In this document: positions 18,983 through 28,438 of the stretch, one piece after another
Layout: every line of letters begins with the position of its first letter
How positions within the stretch are numbered: the stretch's first letter is position 1
Source: Macondimonas sp045864775
GTDB lineage: Bacteria; Pseudomonadota; Gammaproteobacteria; UBA5335
Direction of reading: 5' to 3'
Assembly (NCBI GenBank): GCA_045864775.1
Contig: BTVR01000002.1
Location: 186,001 to 250,000 of the forward strand
DNA: 64,000 nt
Notes under the pieces: model-generated
What the model saw: only the letters and a program-made list of their open reading frames with translations
Database searches by the model: none
What the model was told of the DNA's origin: nothing
Position numbers and translations under genes: made by a program

Positions 18983-19714
18983 TCAGCGTGCAGGCAGGTA
19001 CCGCAGCGGATCTACCGGCTGACCGTTCTGGCGAATCTCGAAATGCAGGGCGGCCCGCCGATCGGGTCCCTCACCCATCTCGGCAATCGTCTGACCGGCC
19101 TGCACCGGGTCTCCTTCCTTCACATACAACGTCCTGTTGTATGCGTACGCGCTCAGGAAATTATTGTTGTGCTTGATGATGATAAGCTCGCCGTAACCTT
19201 TGAGTCCACTCCCCGCGTAGGCGACCCGGCCGTCCCCGGCGGCGGAGATTTTGGTGCCCACTGCGCCGGCGATGTCGATGCCCTTGCTGGCGTTTTCGCC
19301 TTCGAAGAGCGTCAGCAAGGCGCCTTGCACCGGCCATCGCCACGCGACCCCGGAGGCAGGGCCCGCGCTGCCCTGCAAGGCCGCGGCCGGTTCACGGATC
19401 GGAAGGCGGAGGCGTTGGCCGACATGGATCAGGTTGGGATTTTCGATGCGGTTCCAGCGCGCGAGGTCTTCGGGGCTGACGCCATAACGCGCGGCAATGA
19501 TCTTCACCGTTTCGCCTGCCTGGACCGTATGCGTGCGCCAATACGTCGGGCCTTCTGCCGGTGGCGGCGGCGCGGGGCGCGTTGGCGGAGCGGGCGTCGG
19601 CGCTGGCTCGGGCCAGTTGCGGGCACCGCCGCATCCGGCGAGCGTGAGGGCTGCCGCCAGCATCAGGGCGAGGCCGATGCGCGACGGAAGCATGATGGCG
19701 GACAGGGCGGACAT
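18983..19714 (-). CDS. nlpD: NlpD-type lipoprotein with LysM and M23 domains
   Basis: Encodes 243 aa from the ATG at 19712-19714; a second in-frame ATG at 19691-19693 (MLPSRIG) is also possible and neither has a strong ribosome site. A lipoprotein signal ends in the lipobox LAGCGG. A proline-rich linker leads to a LysM domain (HTVQAGETVKIIAARYGVSPEDL) and a C-terminal M23/LytM domain. In the M23 part the zinc ligands are altered (SKGIDIAG where active enzymes have H-x-x-x-D), as in NlpD proteins that activate amidases instead of cutting peptidoglycan. It should sit in the outer membrane facing the periplasm and aid cell separation. It begins seven bases after yqaA. Confidence 0.9.
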   Translation of the reverse strand: MSALSAIMLPSRIGLALMLAAALTLAGCGGARNWPEPAPTPAPPTRPAPPPPAEGPTYWRTHTVQAGETVKIIAARYGVSPEDLARWNRIENPNLIHVGQRLRLPIREPAAALQGSAGPASGVAWRWPVQGALLTLFEGENASKGIDIAGAVGTKISAAGDGRVAYAGSGLKGYGELIIIKHNNNFLSAYAYNRTLYVKEGDPVQAGQTIAEMGEGPDRRAALHFEIRQNGQPVDPLRYLPAR

Positions 19715-19721
19715 GAGCAGC

Positions 19722-20294
19722 CTAGAGTGCCCAATAGAATGCCGCGGTGGTCGCCACCAGGCTCCACCCGACCCATTCCATGGATTGGCGCACGCGGTCC
19801 TGCATGCGGGGCCCGAGCCGCGACACCAGCAGCGCCTCGAGGTAGAAGCGGCCGCCCCGACCGATGAGCGAGGCACCGATGAAGGGCAGCAGCGGCATCG
19901 CCATGAAGCCCGAGGCGATGGTGAAAAGCTTGTAGGGGATCGGCGAGAAGCCTGCCAGAAAGACGATCCACACGCCCCATTCGAGATACAGCGCCTGGAC
20001 CTGCTGCCAGGTTTCCGCGTAGCCCGCACGTTCGATCAGCGGCACCACCGCGTCGATGGCGAAGTAGCCCAAGGCATAGCCGAGCACGCCTCCGAGCACC
20101 GAACAGAGCGTGGTGAGCGTCGCCAGGTGCCAGGCCCGATGCGGCCTGGCCAGCACCATGGGCATCAGCATCACATCCGGTGGAATCGGAAAGAACGAGG
20201 ATTCGGCAACGCTGACGGCGCCAAGATACCAGGGCGCGTGGCGATGCTGCGCAGCAACGAGCATGCGGTCATAGAGTGCGGTGAACAGTTTCAT
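19722..20294 (-). CDS. DedA/YqaA-type membrane protein
   Basis: Encodes 190 aa. The SNARE-associated/DedA region includes SSFFPIPPDVMLMPMVLA, LGYALGYFAIDA and FLAGFSPIPYKLFTIASGF, with the paired proline-rich re-entrant segments typical of this family; four to five hydrophobic segments are visible. Members are inner-membrane proteins linked to lipid flipping and membrane homeostasis. The start overlaps the pcm stop by ATGA (20291-20294). The placement between pcm and nlpD is a known variant of the rpoS cluster. Confidence 0.88.
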   Translation of the reverse strand: MKLFTALYDRMLVAAQHRHAPWYLGAVSVAESSFFPIPPDVMLMPMVLARPHRAWHLATLTTLCSVLGGVLGYALGYFAIDAVVPLIERAGYAETWQQVQALYLEWGVWIVFLAGFSPIPYKLFTIASGFMAMPLLPFIGASLIGRGGRFYLEALLVSRLGPRMQDRVRQSMEWVGWSLVATTAAFYWAL

Positions 20295-20923
20295 CCGACG
20301 CCTTCCTTCAGGGGCACGAAATGCACGGTTTCCAGGGTTTCCTCCACATGTCCGTGGGTCGTGCGGGTATGGCGCATCAGCCGTTGCTGCAGACCGCTGC
20401 CGATCGGGATCACCAGCGACCCGCCCACCTGCAGTTGCCCAATCAGGGATTCGGGCAACTCGTCGGGCGCCGCGGCCACCAGGATCGCATCGTAGGGCGC
20501 ATGCTCCGGCCAGCCCCAGTGGCCGTCGCTGTGGTGGAACGTCACGTTACGGATGCGCATCCGGCCCAGTCGTCGTTGCGCCTGCGCGATCAGCGGCGCG
20601 ATGCGCTCCACCGTATGGACGTGCGGCACGAGGCTGGCCAGCAGCGCTGTCTGGTAGCCCGACCCGGTACCGACTTCCAGCACGCGTTCGGGAACGCGGT
20701 TTTGCAGCAGGGCAGCGGTCATGCGGGCGACCGTGTAGGGCTGCGAGATGGTCTGCCCGTGCCCGATGGGCAGCGCGAGATCCTCGTAAGCGCGGCTGGC
20801 CAACGCTTCCTCGACGAACAGGTGCCGCGGCATGCGCGCCATCAAGGCGAGCACGCGTTCATCGGTGATGCCGCGCGCGGCGAGCCGCTCGACCATGCGC
20901 TTGCGGGTGCGCAAGGAGGTCAT
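20291..20923 (-). CDS. pcm: Protein-L-isoaspartate O-methyltransferase
   Basis: Encodes 210 aa from ATG 20921-20923. It methylates L-isoaspartyl residues in damaged proteins with S-adenosylmethionine. SAM-binding motif I is VLEVGTGSGYQTALLASL, the family-specific GHGQTISQPYTVARM is present, and DAILVAAAPDELPESLIGQL and GSLVIPIG follow. It lies 26 bp after surE and overlaps yqaA. Length agrees with the 208 aa of E. coli Pcm. Confidence 0.96.
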   Translation of the reverse strand: MTSLRTRKRMVERLAARGITDERVLALMARMPRHLFVEEALASRAYEDLALPIGHGQTISQPYTVARMTAALLQNRVPERVLEVGTGSGYQTALLASLVPHVHTVERIAPLIAQAQRRLGRMRIRNVTFHHSDGHWGWPEHAPYDAILVAAAPDELPESLIGQLQVGGSLVIPIGSGLQQRLMRHTRTTHGHVEETLETVHFVPLKEGVG

Positions 20924-20949
20924 GCCGCTCCCGCGCAGCACCGCTTCGC

Positions 20950-21705
20950 TCACGGGGCGAGCCCACCGAGCCAGCGACCGACGGTGTCGATGCCCGAGTA
21001 TTGGGTGAGGTCGACCTGTACCGGGGTGATGGACACCCGGCGGTTGGCGACGGCGTGAAAATCCGTTCCGGGTCCGGCATCGGCTTCGCTTCCCGCCGGT
21101 CCGATCCAGTAGATGGGGCGGCCGCGCGGATCCTGCGAGCAAATGACGCCTTCGGCACGGTGCCGCCGACCCAGCCGGGTGGCTGCGAAGCCCTGCAACG
21201 CCTCGAATGGCACATCCGGAACGTTGACGTTGAGGATGGTGTCGGCCGGCAGCGGGGTGTGCGCGAGGCGCTCGATCAAGACCCGCGCGACCCGCGCGGC
21301 GCTCTCGTAGTGGCGGCATCGTTCGCCCACCAAGGACACGGCCATCGCCGGATAACCCAGGGAGCGGCCTTCGATGGCGGCGGCGACCGTGCCCGAATAA
21401 AGGACGTCGTCGCCCATGTTGGCGCCGTCGTTGATGCCCGAGACCACCATGTCGGGGGTATGATCGAGCAGGCCGGTGATGGCCAGATGCACCGAATCGG
21501 TGGGCGTGCCGTCCACGCAGTACACCGGCTCGTCGCCATGGCGGGCCACGCGCAGCGGGCGGCCGAGGGTGAGGGAGTGGCTGGCGCCGCTGCGGTTGCG
21601 GTCCGGGGCGACCACGACCACTTCGGCGCATTGGGCGAGTTCCCGGTGCAGGGCCCGCAGGCCGGGCGCCTGGCAGCCGTCGTCATTGCTGATCAGGATG
21701 CGCAC
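20950..21705 (-). CDS. surE: 5'/3'-nucleotidase SurE
   Basis: Encodes 251 aa from the GTG at 21703-21705 (reads VRILISNDDG), matching the usual SurE N-terminus; GAGAAG lies upstream and no ATG fits. The metal site ISNDDG, the NRSGASHSLT loop with the catalytic Asn/Ser, VSGINDGANMGDD and SGTVAAAIEG are intact. It removes phosphate from nucleoside monophosphates and short polyphosphate, helping stationary-phase survival. It heads the surE-pcm-yqaA-nlpD-rpoS row. Confidence 0.96.
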   Translation of the reverse strand: MRILISNDDGCQAPGLRALHRELAQCAEVVVVAPDRNRSGASHSLTLGRPLRVARHGDEPVYCVDGTPTDSVHLAITGLLDHTPDMVVSGINDGANMGDDVLYSGTVAAAIEGRSLGYPAMAVSLVGERCRHYESAARVARVLIERLAHTPLPADTILNVNVPDVPFEALQGFAATRLGRRHRAEGVICSQDPRGRPIYWIGPAGSEADAGPGTDFHAVANRRVSITPVQVDLTQYSGIDTVGRWLGGLAP

Positions 21706-21830
21706 GATCGATCTTCTCAAGGTGGCGGAAACGGCCGTCCGGGCGTCGGCCCGCGGCATCGGAAACACTGGCAACACACTATACTGGAAGCGCTCTTTCA
21801 GCCGGTAGACGCCCCTCGCGGAGACTCCCG

Positions 21831-22382
21831 ATGTGCCCACCGTCCGATGCCGTCCCTCCGCACGACGAAGCCGCCCTGTTTCGCGATGCAATGACCGGCG
21901 TCGCGCCCTTGCGATCGGTCGCGCCGGTGTCGATGCCGACGCGCAAACCGGCTGGCGCGCGTTTGCGCCGGGCCGACGAGGCCTCGGCACTGCAGGAATC
22001 GCGGTTCAGCCCGATTCATGCCGACCTCGAGACCGGGGAGGAGTTGCGCTACTTGCGCCCCGGTGCCACAGAGCACCTGTTGCGCCGCCTGCGCCGCGGT
22101 CGCTACGCGATTCAGGCCGAACTCGACCTGCACGGCCTGACGCAGCCGCAGGCGCACGAGGCGCTCAACGCGTTCCTGCGTGAATGCCGTCAGCGCGATC
22201 TGCGCTGCGTGCGCATCGTGCACGGCAAGGGGCGGGGCTCACCGCAGGGTCGCGGCGTGCTCAAGGCCGCGGTCAACCGCTGGCTGGTGCGCTGCGATCA
22301 GGTGCTCGCCTTTTGCTCGGCGCCGCCCGCCGACGGCGGCACCGGCGCGGTCTATGTGGCGCTGCGTCGATCAAGATCCTGA
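21831..22382 (+). CDS. Smr-domain protein (SmrA-like)
   Basis: Encodes 183 aa from ATG 21831, with GGAG eight bases upstream. The C-terminal Smr domain (about residues 95-180) shows the LDLHG motif and the second signature RIVHGKGRGSPQGRGVLK, typical of proteins proposed to nick DNA or cut RNA. The N-terminal 90 residues match the SmrA/YdaL-like extension. It is divergent from surE and its end overlaps the end of uup by 12 bp, convergently. Confidence 0.9.
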   Translation: MCPPSDAVPPHDEAALFRDAMTGVAPLRSVAPVSMPTRKPAGARLRRADEASALQESRFSPIHADLETGEELRYLRPGATEHLLRRLRRGRYAIQAELDLHGLTQPQAHEALNAFLRECRQRDLRCVRIVHGKGRGSPQGRGVLKAAVNRWLVRCDQVLAFCSAPPADGGTGAVYVALRRSRS

Positions 22383-24185
22383 ACCGGCGGTTTCCGCGGC
22401 CTGCGCCTCGAGGGCTTCCCAGCGCGCATAAGCCGCGGCCAGCTGCGCTTCGAGTTCCTGCAGCGAATGCTGATCGGCGGCGATCTCGCCGGCGGGGCGG
22501 CGGTAGAAGTCCGGCTCCGCCATTTGCGTGCCGCGCGTGGCCAGCTCCTGCTCCAACTGCTCGATGCGCTCCGGCAGTGCCAGCCGCTCGCGTTCGTCCT
22601 TGTAGCTGAGCTTGCGCTTGCCGGCCCCGGCAGGTGACGGCGCCCCGCCGGCGGACGCGGCGCGGGACGGCGCCGCGGCGGTCTTTCCCGTGACGCTCTG
22701 GCTTTGGCGCAGGGCGTCGCTGTAGCCGCCGACGTATTCACCCACCCGGCCCGCGCCTTCGAACACGATGCAGCTGCCGACCACGCGGTCGAGGAACTCG
22801 CGGTCGTGACTGACGATGAGCAGGGTGCCGTCGAAGGCGACCAGCCGATCTTCCAGAAGCTCCAGCGTTTCCACGTCCAGATCGTTGGTCGGCTCGTCGA
22901 GCACCAAAAGGTTGGCCGGCCGGGCGAACAGCTGGGCCAGCAGCAGACGGTTGCGCTCGCCGCCCGAGAGCTTGGCGATGGGCGCGCGGGATTGCTCGGG
23001 CGTGAACAGGAAATCCTGCAGATAACCGATGACGTGGCGCGAGCGCCCGTTCAGCGTCACCGTCTCCTTGCCGCCGCCGATGATGTCGACCGGGCGATCC
23101 TCATCGTTCAGCACGGCCCGCAATTGATCGAAATAGGCGACCTCCAGCCGTGTCCCCAGACGGACCCGGCCGCGTTGCGGGGCGAGCTCACCGAGCAGGA
23201 TGCGCAACAGCGTGGTCTTGCCGCAGCCGTTGGGCCCCACGATGCCGACCTTGTCGCCGCGCATCAGCGTCGTTGAGAAATCCGTGATCAGCGGACGCTG
23301 CTCATCGAAGCCGTGGCTGACGGCGTCCAGTTCCACCACCAGGCGGCCGGAAGGCGCGGCCGATTCCAGCGCGATGCGCGCCTGACCCTGTCCATTGCGC
23401 CGGGCGGCTCGCTCGCGGCGCAGGGTCTCCAGCGCGCGGACGCGGCCCTCGTTGCGGGTGCGGCGCGCCTTGACGCCCTGCCGGATCCAGCTTTCTTCCG
23501 CCGCCAGATGCTTGTCGAACAGGGCCTCGTGGCGCGCTTCGACCTCGAGCGCCGCGTCCCGCTGTTCCACGTAGCGGTCGAAATCTCCGGGCCAGCGTGT
23601 CAATCGACCGCGATCCAGTTGCAGGATGCCGCCGGCGAGCCGGCGGACGAAGCGCCGATCGTGCGAGATGAAGATCAGGCTGCCCTTGAAGCGCTGCAGC
23701 AGCAGGTCCTCGAGCCACTCGATCTGGGCCGGATCGAGGTGGTTGGTCGGCTCATCCAGCAGCAAGAGGTCCGGCTCGCGCGCCAAGGCATGGGCCAGCA
23801 GCACGCGGCGCTTCATGCCCCCCGAGAGCGTGGCGAAGTCGGTCGCCGGATCGACACCGAGTTCGGTCAGCCAGCGTTCGGTTTGCCAAGCCGGCGTCTC
23901 GTGGTCGCCGTCCGGGTTTTGATAGCGCGCGATCTCAGCCGCCGTGCCGGTCCAGTGGATGGGAATTTCCTGCGGCAGGAGCGCGATGCAGATGCCTGGT
24001 TCCAGCCGGAGTTGCCCCGCGTCAGGCGTCAGCTCGCCGGCGAGCAGGCGCAGCAGCGAGGACTTGCCGGCGCCGTTGCGGCCGAGCAGCGCCAGCCGTT
24101 CGCCCGGTTCCACGGTGAGCGCAGCACGGTCCAGCAGCATGGGGCCGCCAAGGCGCAGGTCGACATCGTTCAGGGACAGCAGCAT
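22371..24185 (-). CDS. uup: ABC-F ATPase, Uup type
   Basis: Encodes 604 aa from ATG 24183-24185; a GTG just before it is also in frame. Two ATP-binding domains are fused: Walker A GRNGAGKSS in the first and GPNGCGKTT in the second, with ABC signatures LSGGMKRR and LSGGERNR. There are no membrane segments, as in ABC-F proteins that act on ribosomes or DNA. The C-terminal extension with KRKLSYKDERE and a coiled coil (about residues 520-595) is diagnostic of Uup. It is divergent from the siderophore operon, 125 bp away. Confidence 0.93.
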   Translation of the reverse strand: MLLSLNDVDLRLGGPMLLDRAALTVEPGERLALLGRNGAGKSSLLRLLAGELTPDAGQLRLEPGICIALLPQEIPIHWTGTAAEIARYQNPDGDHETPAWQTERWLTELGVDPATDFATLSGGMKRRVLLAHALAREPDLLLLDEPTNHLDPAQIEWLEDLLLQRFKGSLIFISHDRRFVRRLAGGILQLDRGRLTRWPGDFDRYVEQRDAALEVEARHEALFDKHLAAEESWIRQGVKARRTRNEGRVRALETLRRERAARRNGQGQARIALESAAPSGRLVVELDAVSHGFDEQRPLITDFSTTLMRGDKVGIVGPNGCGKTTLLRILLGELAPQRGRVRLGTRLEVAYFDQLRAVLNDEDRPVDIIGGGKETVTLNGRSRHVIGYLQDFLFTPEQSRAPIAKLSGGERNRLLLAQLFARPANLLVLDEPTNDLDVETLELLEDRLVAFDGTLLIVSHDREFLDRVVGSCIVFEGAGRVGEYVGGYSDALRQSQSVTGKTAAAPSRAASAGGAPSPAGAGKRKLSYKDERERLALPERIEQLEQELATRGTQMAEPDFYRRPAGEIAADQHSLQELEAQLAAAYARWEALEAQAAETAGSGS

Positions 24186-24253
24186 CACGGGCGCCTAAAA
24201 GATCACAGTTTACCCGGGAGCGCCTGCCAGTGCGCCGACTCGCTTGCTAATTA

Positions 24254-24275
24254 AATAAGAATCATTATCATTATC
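24254..24275 (+). promoter_or_regulatory. Fur box before the siderophore operon
   Basis: AAGAATCATTATCATTATC at 24257-24275 matches the 19-bp Fur consensus (GATAATGATAATCATTATC) in most positions and lies in an AT-rich island unlike its GC-rich surroundings, 35 bp before the decarboxylase start. It predicts iron repression of the whole biosynthetic row. Confidence 0.82.
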
Positions 24276-24309
24276 GCTCAATATCCGATGCGACTGGGGT
24301 GAAGGGAAG

Positions 24310-25887
24310 ATGTCGAGTGCCAAAGCCGCCCGAGCCATGACGCCTGAACCGCACCGGCCCACGGCAGATGTACGTGCGCAGTTGCTCGATGCGCAAAACG
24401 CGGCGGCCTTCGTGCGCACCGCCACCGACACGGCCCGCTGGCTGGGCGAACGATGGAACGGGGTCGAGCGACCTTTCTCTGGTATCCAGCCGGCCGAGCT
24501 TGCGGGCGCTTTCGAAGAGATCACCCTCGAGCAGCCCTTGGGCTCGTTTTCCGAGGCCTACGCCGAACTGGAGCGACTGTACCTTCGCGACGCGGTCTAT
24601 TTTCACCATCCGCGGTATCTTGCGCATCTGAACTGTCCCGTGGTCTACCCGGCAGTGGTGGCCGAACTCGTCGCGGCCGCCGTGAACTCCTCGGTGGACA
24701 CCTGGGACCAGAGCGCCGGCGCCACATTGATCGAGCAGCGCCTGGTCGACTGGACGGCCAGCCGTATCGGGTTTGCGCTGCCTCGGGCCGATGGGGTCTT
24801 CACCAGCGGCGGCACGCAATCGAACCTGATGGCCTTGCTGCTCGCGCGCGACAATCATTGCCTCGCGCACCTCGACGGCCACAGCATCCAGCGCGATGGC
24901 CTGCCGGAATGCGCGAATCGCTTTCGCATTCTGGCGTCGCGTCTGGCCCACTTCAGCCTGCAAAAAGCGGCGGCCGTACTCGGGCTGGGCGCCAACGCCG
25001 TCATTCCCGTCGATTGCGATGCCGACTACCGGCTGTCGCCCGCAGCGCTTCGCGCCCGCATTGCGGCTTGCCGGCGCGACGGACAGATCCCCATTGCGGT
25101 GGTGGCGACCCTGGGCACCACCGATTTCGGCAGCATCGACCCCATGGCCGAACTGGGCCCCCTCTGCCGCGAGGAAGGGGTGTGGTTGCACGCCGATGCC
25201 GCGTACGGCGGCGGGCTGCTGGTCTCGCCCCGGTTTCGGGATCGGATCGCCGGCATCGAGCAGGCCGATTCGGTGACGGTGGACTTTCATAAATCCTTCC
25301 TGCAGCCCGTCGCCTGCAGCGCTTTGGTGGTGAAGGACCGGGCCCATCTGTCCTGCCTGACTCATCACGCCGACTACCTCAATCCCGCGAGCCAGACCCG
25401 GGAGAATATCCCCAACCTCGTCTGCAAGAGCCTCCAGACGACGCGGCGCTTCGATGCGCTCAAGTTGTGGATGAGCCTGCGCACGCTGGGGCCGGCGGCA
25501 CTGGGAGAGGCGTTCGACACGGTCGTCGATCTGGCGCGGGCGGTGCATGGACTGATCGACCGTGACCCCGATTTCGAAGTCCTGCACGCCCCGATGCTCA
25601 GCACCTTGCTGTTTCGCTACAGGCCGCCCGGCGTGAACGAACCAGACCGGCTTGATGCGCTCAACACTGCCATGCGCAAGTCTTTGATGCGGGATGGTTT
25701 GGCGCTGGTGGCCGCGACGCGGGAGGGCGGGCGCTGCTATCTGAAGATGACCTTGCTCAATCCCGCGACCACCCTGGCCGACGTGCGGGAGACGCTCGAT
25801 CTGCTGCGCTTGCACGGAGAGGCGTGGATGCACACGTGCGCCGGCTCTCCGGTTGGCACGGCGCGTGCCGGCGGGGCGGCGCCATGA
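24310..25887 (+). CDS. PLP-dependent decarboxylase for siderophore diamine (group II)
   Basis: Encodes 525 aa. A pyridoxal-phosphate decarboxylase of the aromatic-amino-acid/diaminobutyrate type: the PLP lysine is Lys328 in VDFHKSFLQP, with FTSGGTQSNLMALLLAR and HADAAYGGG as cofactor-binding motifs. In related clusters the enzyme makes cadaverine from lysine (DesA type) or another diamine, the backbone of hydroxamate siderophores. Which amino acid is used cannot be told here. It is the first gene after a Fur box, and its stop overlaps the start of the monooxygenase gene by ATGA. Confidence 0.85.
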   Translation: MSSAKAARAMTPEPHRPTADVRAQLLDAQNAAAFVRTATDTARWLGERWNGVERPFSGIQPAELAGAFEEITLEQPLGSFSEAYAELERLYLRDAVYFHHPRYLAHLNCPVVYPAVVAELVAAAVNSSVDTWDQSAGATLIEQRLVDWTASRIGFALPRADGVFTSGGTQSNLMALLLARDNHCLAHLDGHSIQRDGLPECANRFRILASRLAHFSLQKAAAVLGLGANAVIPVDCDADYRLSPAALRARIAACRRDGQIPIAVVATLGTTDFGSIDPMAELGPLCREEGVWLHADAAYGGGLLVSPRFRDRIAGIEQADSVTVDFHKSFLQPVACSALVVKDRAHLSCLTHHADYLNPASQTRENIPNLVCKSLQTTRRFDALKLWMSLRTLGPAALGEAFDTVVDLARAVHGLIDRDPDFEVLHAPMLSTLLFRYRPPGVNEPDRLDALNTAMRKSLMRDGLALVAATREGGRCYLKMTLLNPATTLADVRETLDLLRLHGEAWMHTCAGSPVGTARAGGAAP

Positions 25888-27248
25888 GCGATTCCGCACG
25901 GATTCACGACTTCATCGCCGTCGGCGTGGGGCCTTTCAATCTGGGCCTGGCCTGCCTGGCCTCCGCCGTCGACGGACTGGACGGCCTGTTCCTCGATCAG
26001 AAGGCGGGCTTCGATTGGCATCCGGGTCTGATGTTCGACGATGCGCATCTGCAGACCCCCTTCCTGTCCGATCTCGTCACGCTCGCCGATCCTACCCATC
26101 CCCTGAGCTTCCTGAATTATCTGAAACAGCAGGGGCGGATCTACGCCTTTTACATCCGGGAGAATTTTTTCCTCCTGCGGCGCGAATACAACCAGTATTG
26201 CCAATGGGCGGCAGCGCAGATCCAGAGCATCCGCTGGAACAGCCGCGTGGAGGAAATTCGCCATGATCCATCGCTGGGCTGCTATCTCGTGCGTTCGCGC
26301 GATACGCGTGCGGGCACGCTGCGCACCGACCGCGCCCGGCATCTGGTGCTCGGAACAGGCCCTGCGCCCGCTTGGCCAGCCTGCTGCGACCTGGAAATGG
26401 CGGCGGCGGAGCGGGTTCATCATGCGAGCCGCTATCTCGAGCATCGCGACGCCCTCAAACGTCTGACCGCCGTGGCACTGGTGGGCGGTGGACAAAGCGC
26501 GGCCGAAATCTTCGTCGATCTGTTGCAGGACATCGACCGGCACGATTACACGCTGTACTGGGTGACGCGCTCGCCCCGCTTCGTGCCGCTGGAGTACACC
26601 AAGCTGACGCTGGAGATGACCTCGCCCGAGTACGTGGACTATTTCCACGCTCTTCCACCAGCGACGCGCGACGCGCTGATCGCCCGGCAAAGTTCGTTGT
26701 ACAAGGGCATCAACGGCTCCTTGATCAACGATATCCATGAGCTGCTGTATCAGAAGCGACTGGCGCTGCAGGCGCAGGGCCAAAATCTGGACCGGCGCGT
26801 GCGACTGTTCACCAACAGCGCGCTGTGCGGCGTCGGTCGCGTCGGGGACGGCCTGCGGCTCGCGTTGCATCACCAGGAGCAAGCCCGCGATTACGCGCTG
26901 CATGCGGCAGGGGTCGTCCTCGCGACCGGCTATCGTTATGCGCCGCCCCCCTTTCTGTTGCCCATCGCTCACCGGCTTCGCCTGGACGGCCACGGACGCT
27001 TCGACGTGGCGCGCAACTACACCATCGATCGCTCCGGGCGGGAGATCTTCGTGCAAAACGCCGAGCTGCATACGCACGGCTTCGTGACGCCGGATCTGGG
27101 CATGGCCTGCTACCGCAACGCCCACATCATCAAGGCGATCACGGGCGTGGAGCACTATCACATCGAAGCGCGCGTCGCCTTTCAGGAATTCGGCGTCCCG
27201 CCGGATCTCGCATCAGACCTGCCGGCGCGGCAACAGGTGGCCTCATGA
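25884..27248 (+). CDS. Diamine N-hydroxylase (lysine/ornithine N-monooxygenase family)
   Basis: Encodes 454 aa from ATG 25884. An FAD- and NADPH-dependent hydroxylase of the IucD/AlcA/DesB type. The FAD site is GVGPFNLGLA, the NADPH site is VGGGQSAAEIF, and the C-terminal ATGYRY motif is present. The family's LQTPFLSDLVTL and FVPLEYTK are also seen. It should hydroxylate one amine of the diamine made by the preceding enzyme. Four-base overlaps link it to the genes on both sides, so the operon is tightly coupled. Confidence 0.93.
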   Translation: MSDSARIHDFIAVGVGPFNLGLACLASAVDGLDGLFLDQKAGFDWHPGLMFDDAHLQTPFLSDLVTLADPTHPLSFLNYLKQQGRIYAFYIRENFFLLRREYNQYCQWAAAQIQSIRWNSRVEEIRHDPSLGCYLVRSRDTRAGTLRTDRARHLVLGTGPAPAWPACCDLEMAAAERVHHASRYLEHRDALKRLTAVALVGGGQSAAEIFVDLLQDIDRHDYTLYWVTRSPRFVPLEYTKLTLEMTSPEYVDYFHALPPATRDALIARQSSLYKGINGSLINDIHELLYQKRLALQAQGQNLDRRVRLFTNSALCGVGRVGDGLRLALHHQEQARDYALHAAGVVLATGYRYAPPPFLLPIAHRLRLDGHGRFDVARNYTIDRSGREIFVQNAELHTHGFVTPDLGMACYRNAHIIKAITGVEHYHIEARVAFQEFGVPPDLASDLPARQQVAS

Positions 27249-28438
27249 CGCTCAAGCAGGCGCTGATCTTTCAGACGCTGGTGTCGGTCGTGGCCGACAC
27301 GATGCTGCTGCCGTTCTACCCCCAGTTCTTTGCCGAGGAATTCGGCAACAGCAGCCCCGAGCACGTGGGTTTCTACATCGCCGCCTGCTGCTTCACGGTC
27401 ATGATCGCCCTGCCGCTGTGGGCGAAGGTCGCACGGCGCGTGAATGAGTTCCCCCTCTGGGTGATGACCCAGCTCGCCGCGGGCATGCTGGCCATCGCGG
27501 CCTGGCGCGCCGAGTCGCTGATCGGCTTCTGGGTGATCACGCAGGCCATGCTGGTGTTCAAGGCCAGCTACCTGCTGATCTATCCCTTCGTCATGCGGCT
27601 GGAAGAGAAGGACCAGCATCTGGGCGTGGCGGGACTGTTCTCGGTGTTGATCCATTTCGGCGCCATCGGCGGCGCCCTGCTGGGCGGCTGGCTGCTCGAG
27701 TTCGCCGCGCCGCGCACGATCTATCTCATCATGGCCGGAACCGACGTGCTGCAGGCCGCCGTGTGCGTGTTCATCATCCGCCGCCACAGGGTGCCGTTTC
27801 GCCAGAGTCGCTTGCCCGCCCTCGAGGCGGATCGTGCCCACGTCGCCGAGCCGCGCGGCAATCCGCTGATCCTCCAGCTCGGCATCATCAGCCTGCTGTT
27901 CTATCTCAGCGCATTTTTGATGCGGCCGTTCTTTTCGCCTTACTGGACCGCCGTGTCGGGTCATGACGGCGAGCTGCTGGCGGGTGTGGTGTATGCCATT
28001 CCCGCCTGGGTCGCGCTGGCGGCGTTGTGGCTGAACCGCCGCGCCGGCAAGGAGCGAAGCAGCTATGCCGCCGTCCTGCAGGCGCTGATCGTCGCCATGA
28101 TCGGCGCGGCCGTGCAAGGGATCGGCCATCCGGTGGCCGTGGTCCTGGGTCGCATCCTGTATGGATGGGCGCTGTTCCAGGGCACGGTGCGGCTCGAGGT
28201 GCTGGTCTTCGAGCTCAGCAGTCGGCACCACTACGCCATGGACTTCAGTCGCATCCACATCTTCCAGAACGTGGGCGTCCTTTTGGCGTCCTTCGCGGTC
28301 GGATCGCTGGTCTCCGGGTTCGGGCTGCAGGCGCCGTTCCCGGCGGCGCTGGCGGGATTCGCCGTGACCCTGCTCGTGTTCATCGTGATCTTCGGGAGTC
28401 GCCTGTGGCCATCACTCGCACGCATGCCTTCGGCTTGA
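27245..28438 (+). CDS. MFS transporter, probable siderophore exporter
   Basis: Encodes 397 aa from ATG 27245, overlapping the monooxygenase stop. Eleven to twelve hydrophobic segments fit the major facilitator superfamily, with charged loops such as AKVARRVNE after helix 2 and NRRAGKERS in the second half. AlcS-like MFS proteins export the siderophore in alcaligin and related loci; the context here suggests the same. The last 34 bases overlap the start of the following fused gene. Confidence 0.82.
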   Translation: MTLKQALIFQTLVSVVADTMLLPFYPQFFAEEFGNSSPEHVGFYIAACCFTVMIALPLWAKVARRVNEFPLWVMTQLAAGMLAIAAWRAESLIGFWVITQAMLVFKASYLLIYPFVMRLEEKDQHLGVAGLFSVLIHFGAIGGALLGGWLLEFAAPRTIYLIMAGTDVLQAAVCVFIIRRHRVPFRQSRLPALEADRAHVAEPRGNPLILQLGIISLLFYLSAFLMRPFFSPYWTAVSGHDGELLAGVVYAIPAWVALAALWLNRRAGKERSSYAAVLQALIVAMIGAAVQGIGHPVAVVLGRILYGWALFQGTVRLEVLVFELSSRHHYAMDFSRIHIFQNVGVLLASFAVGSLVSGFGLQAPFPAALAGFAVTLLVFIVIFGSRLWPSLARMPSA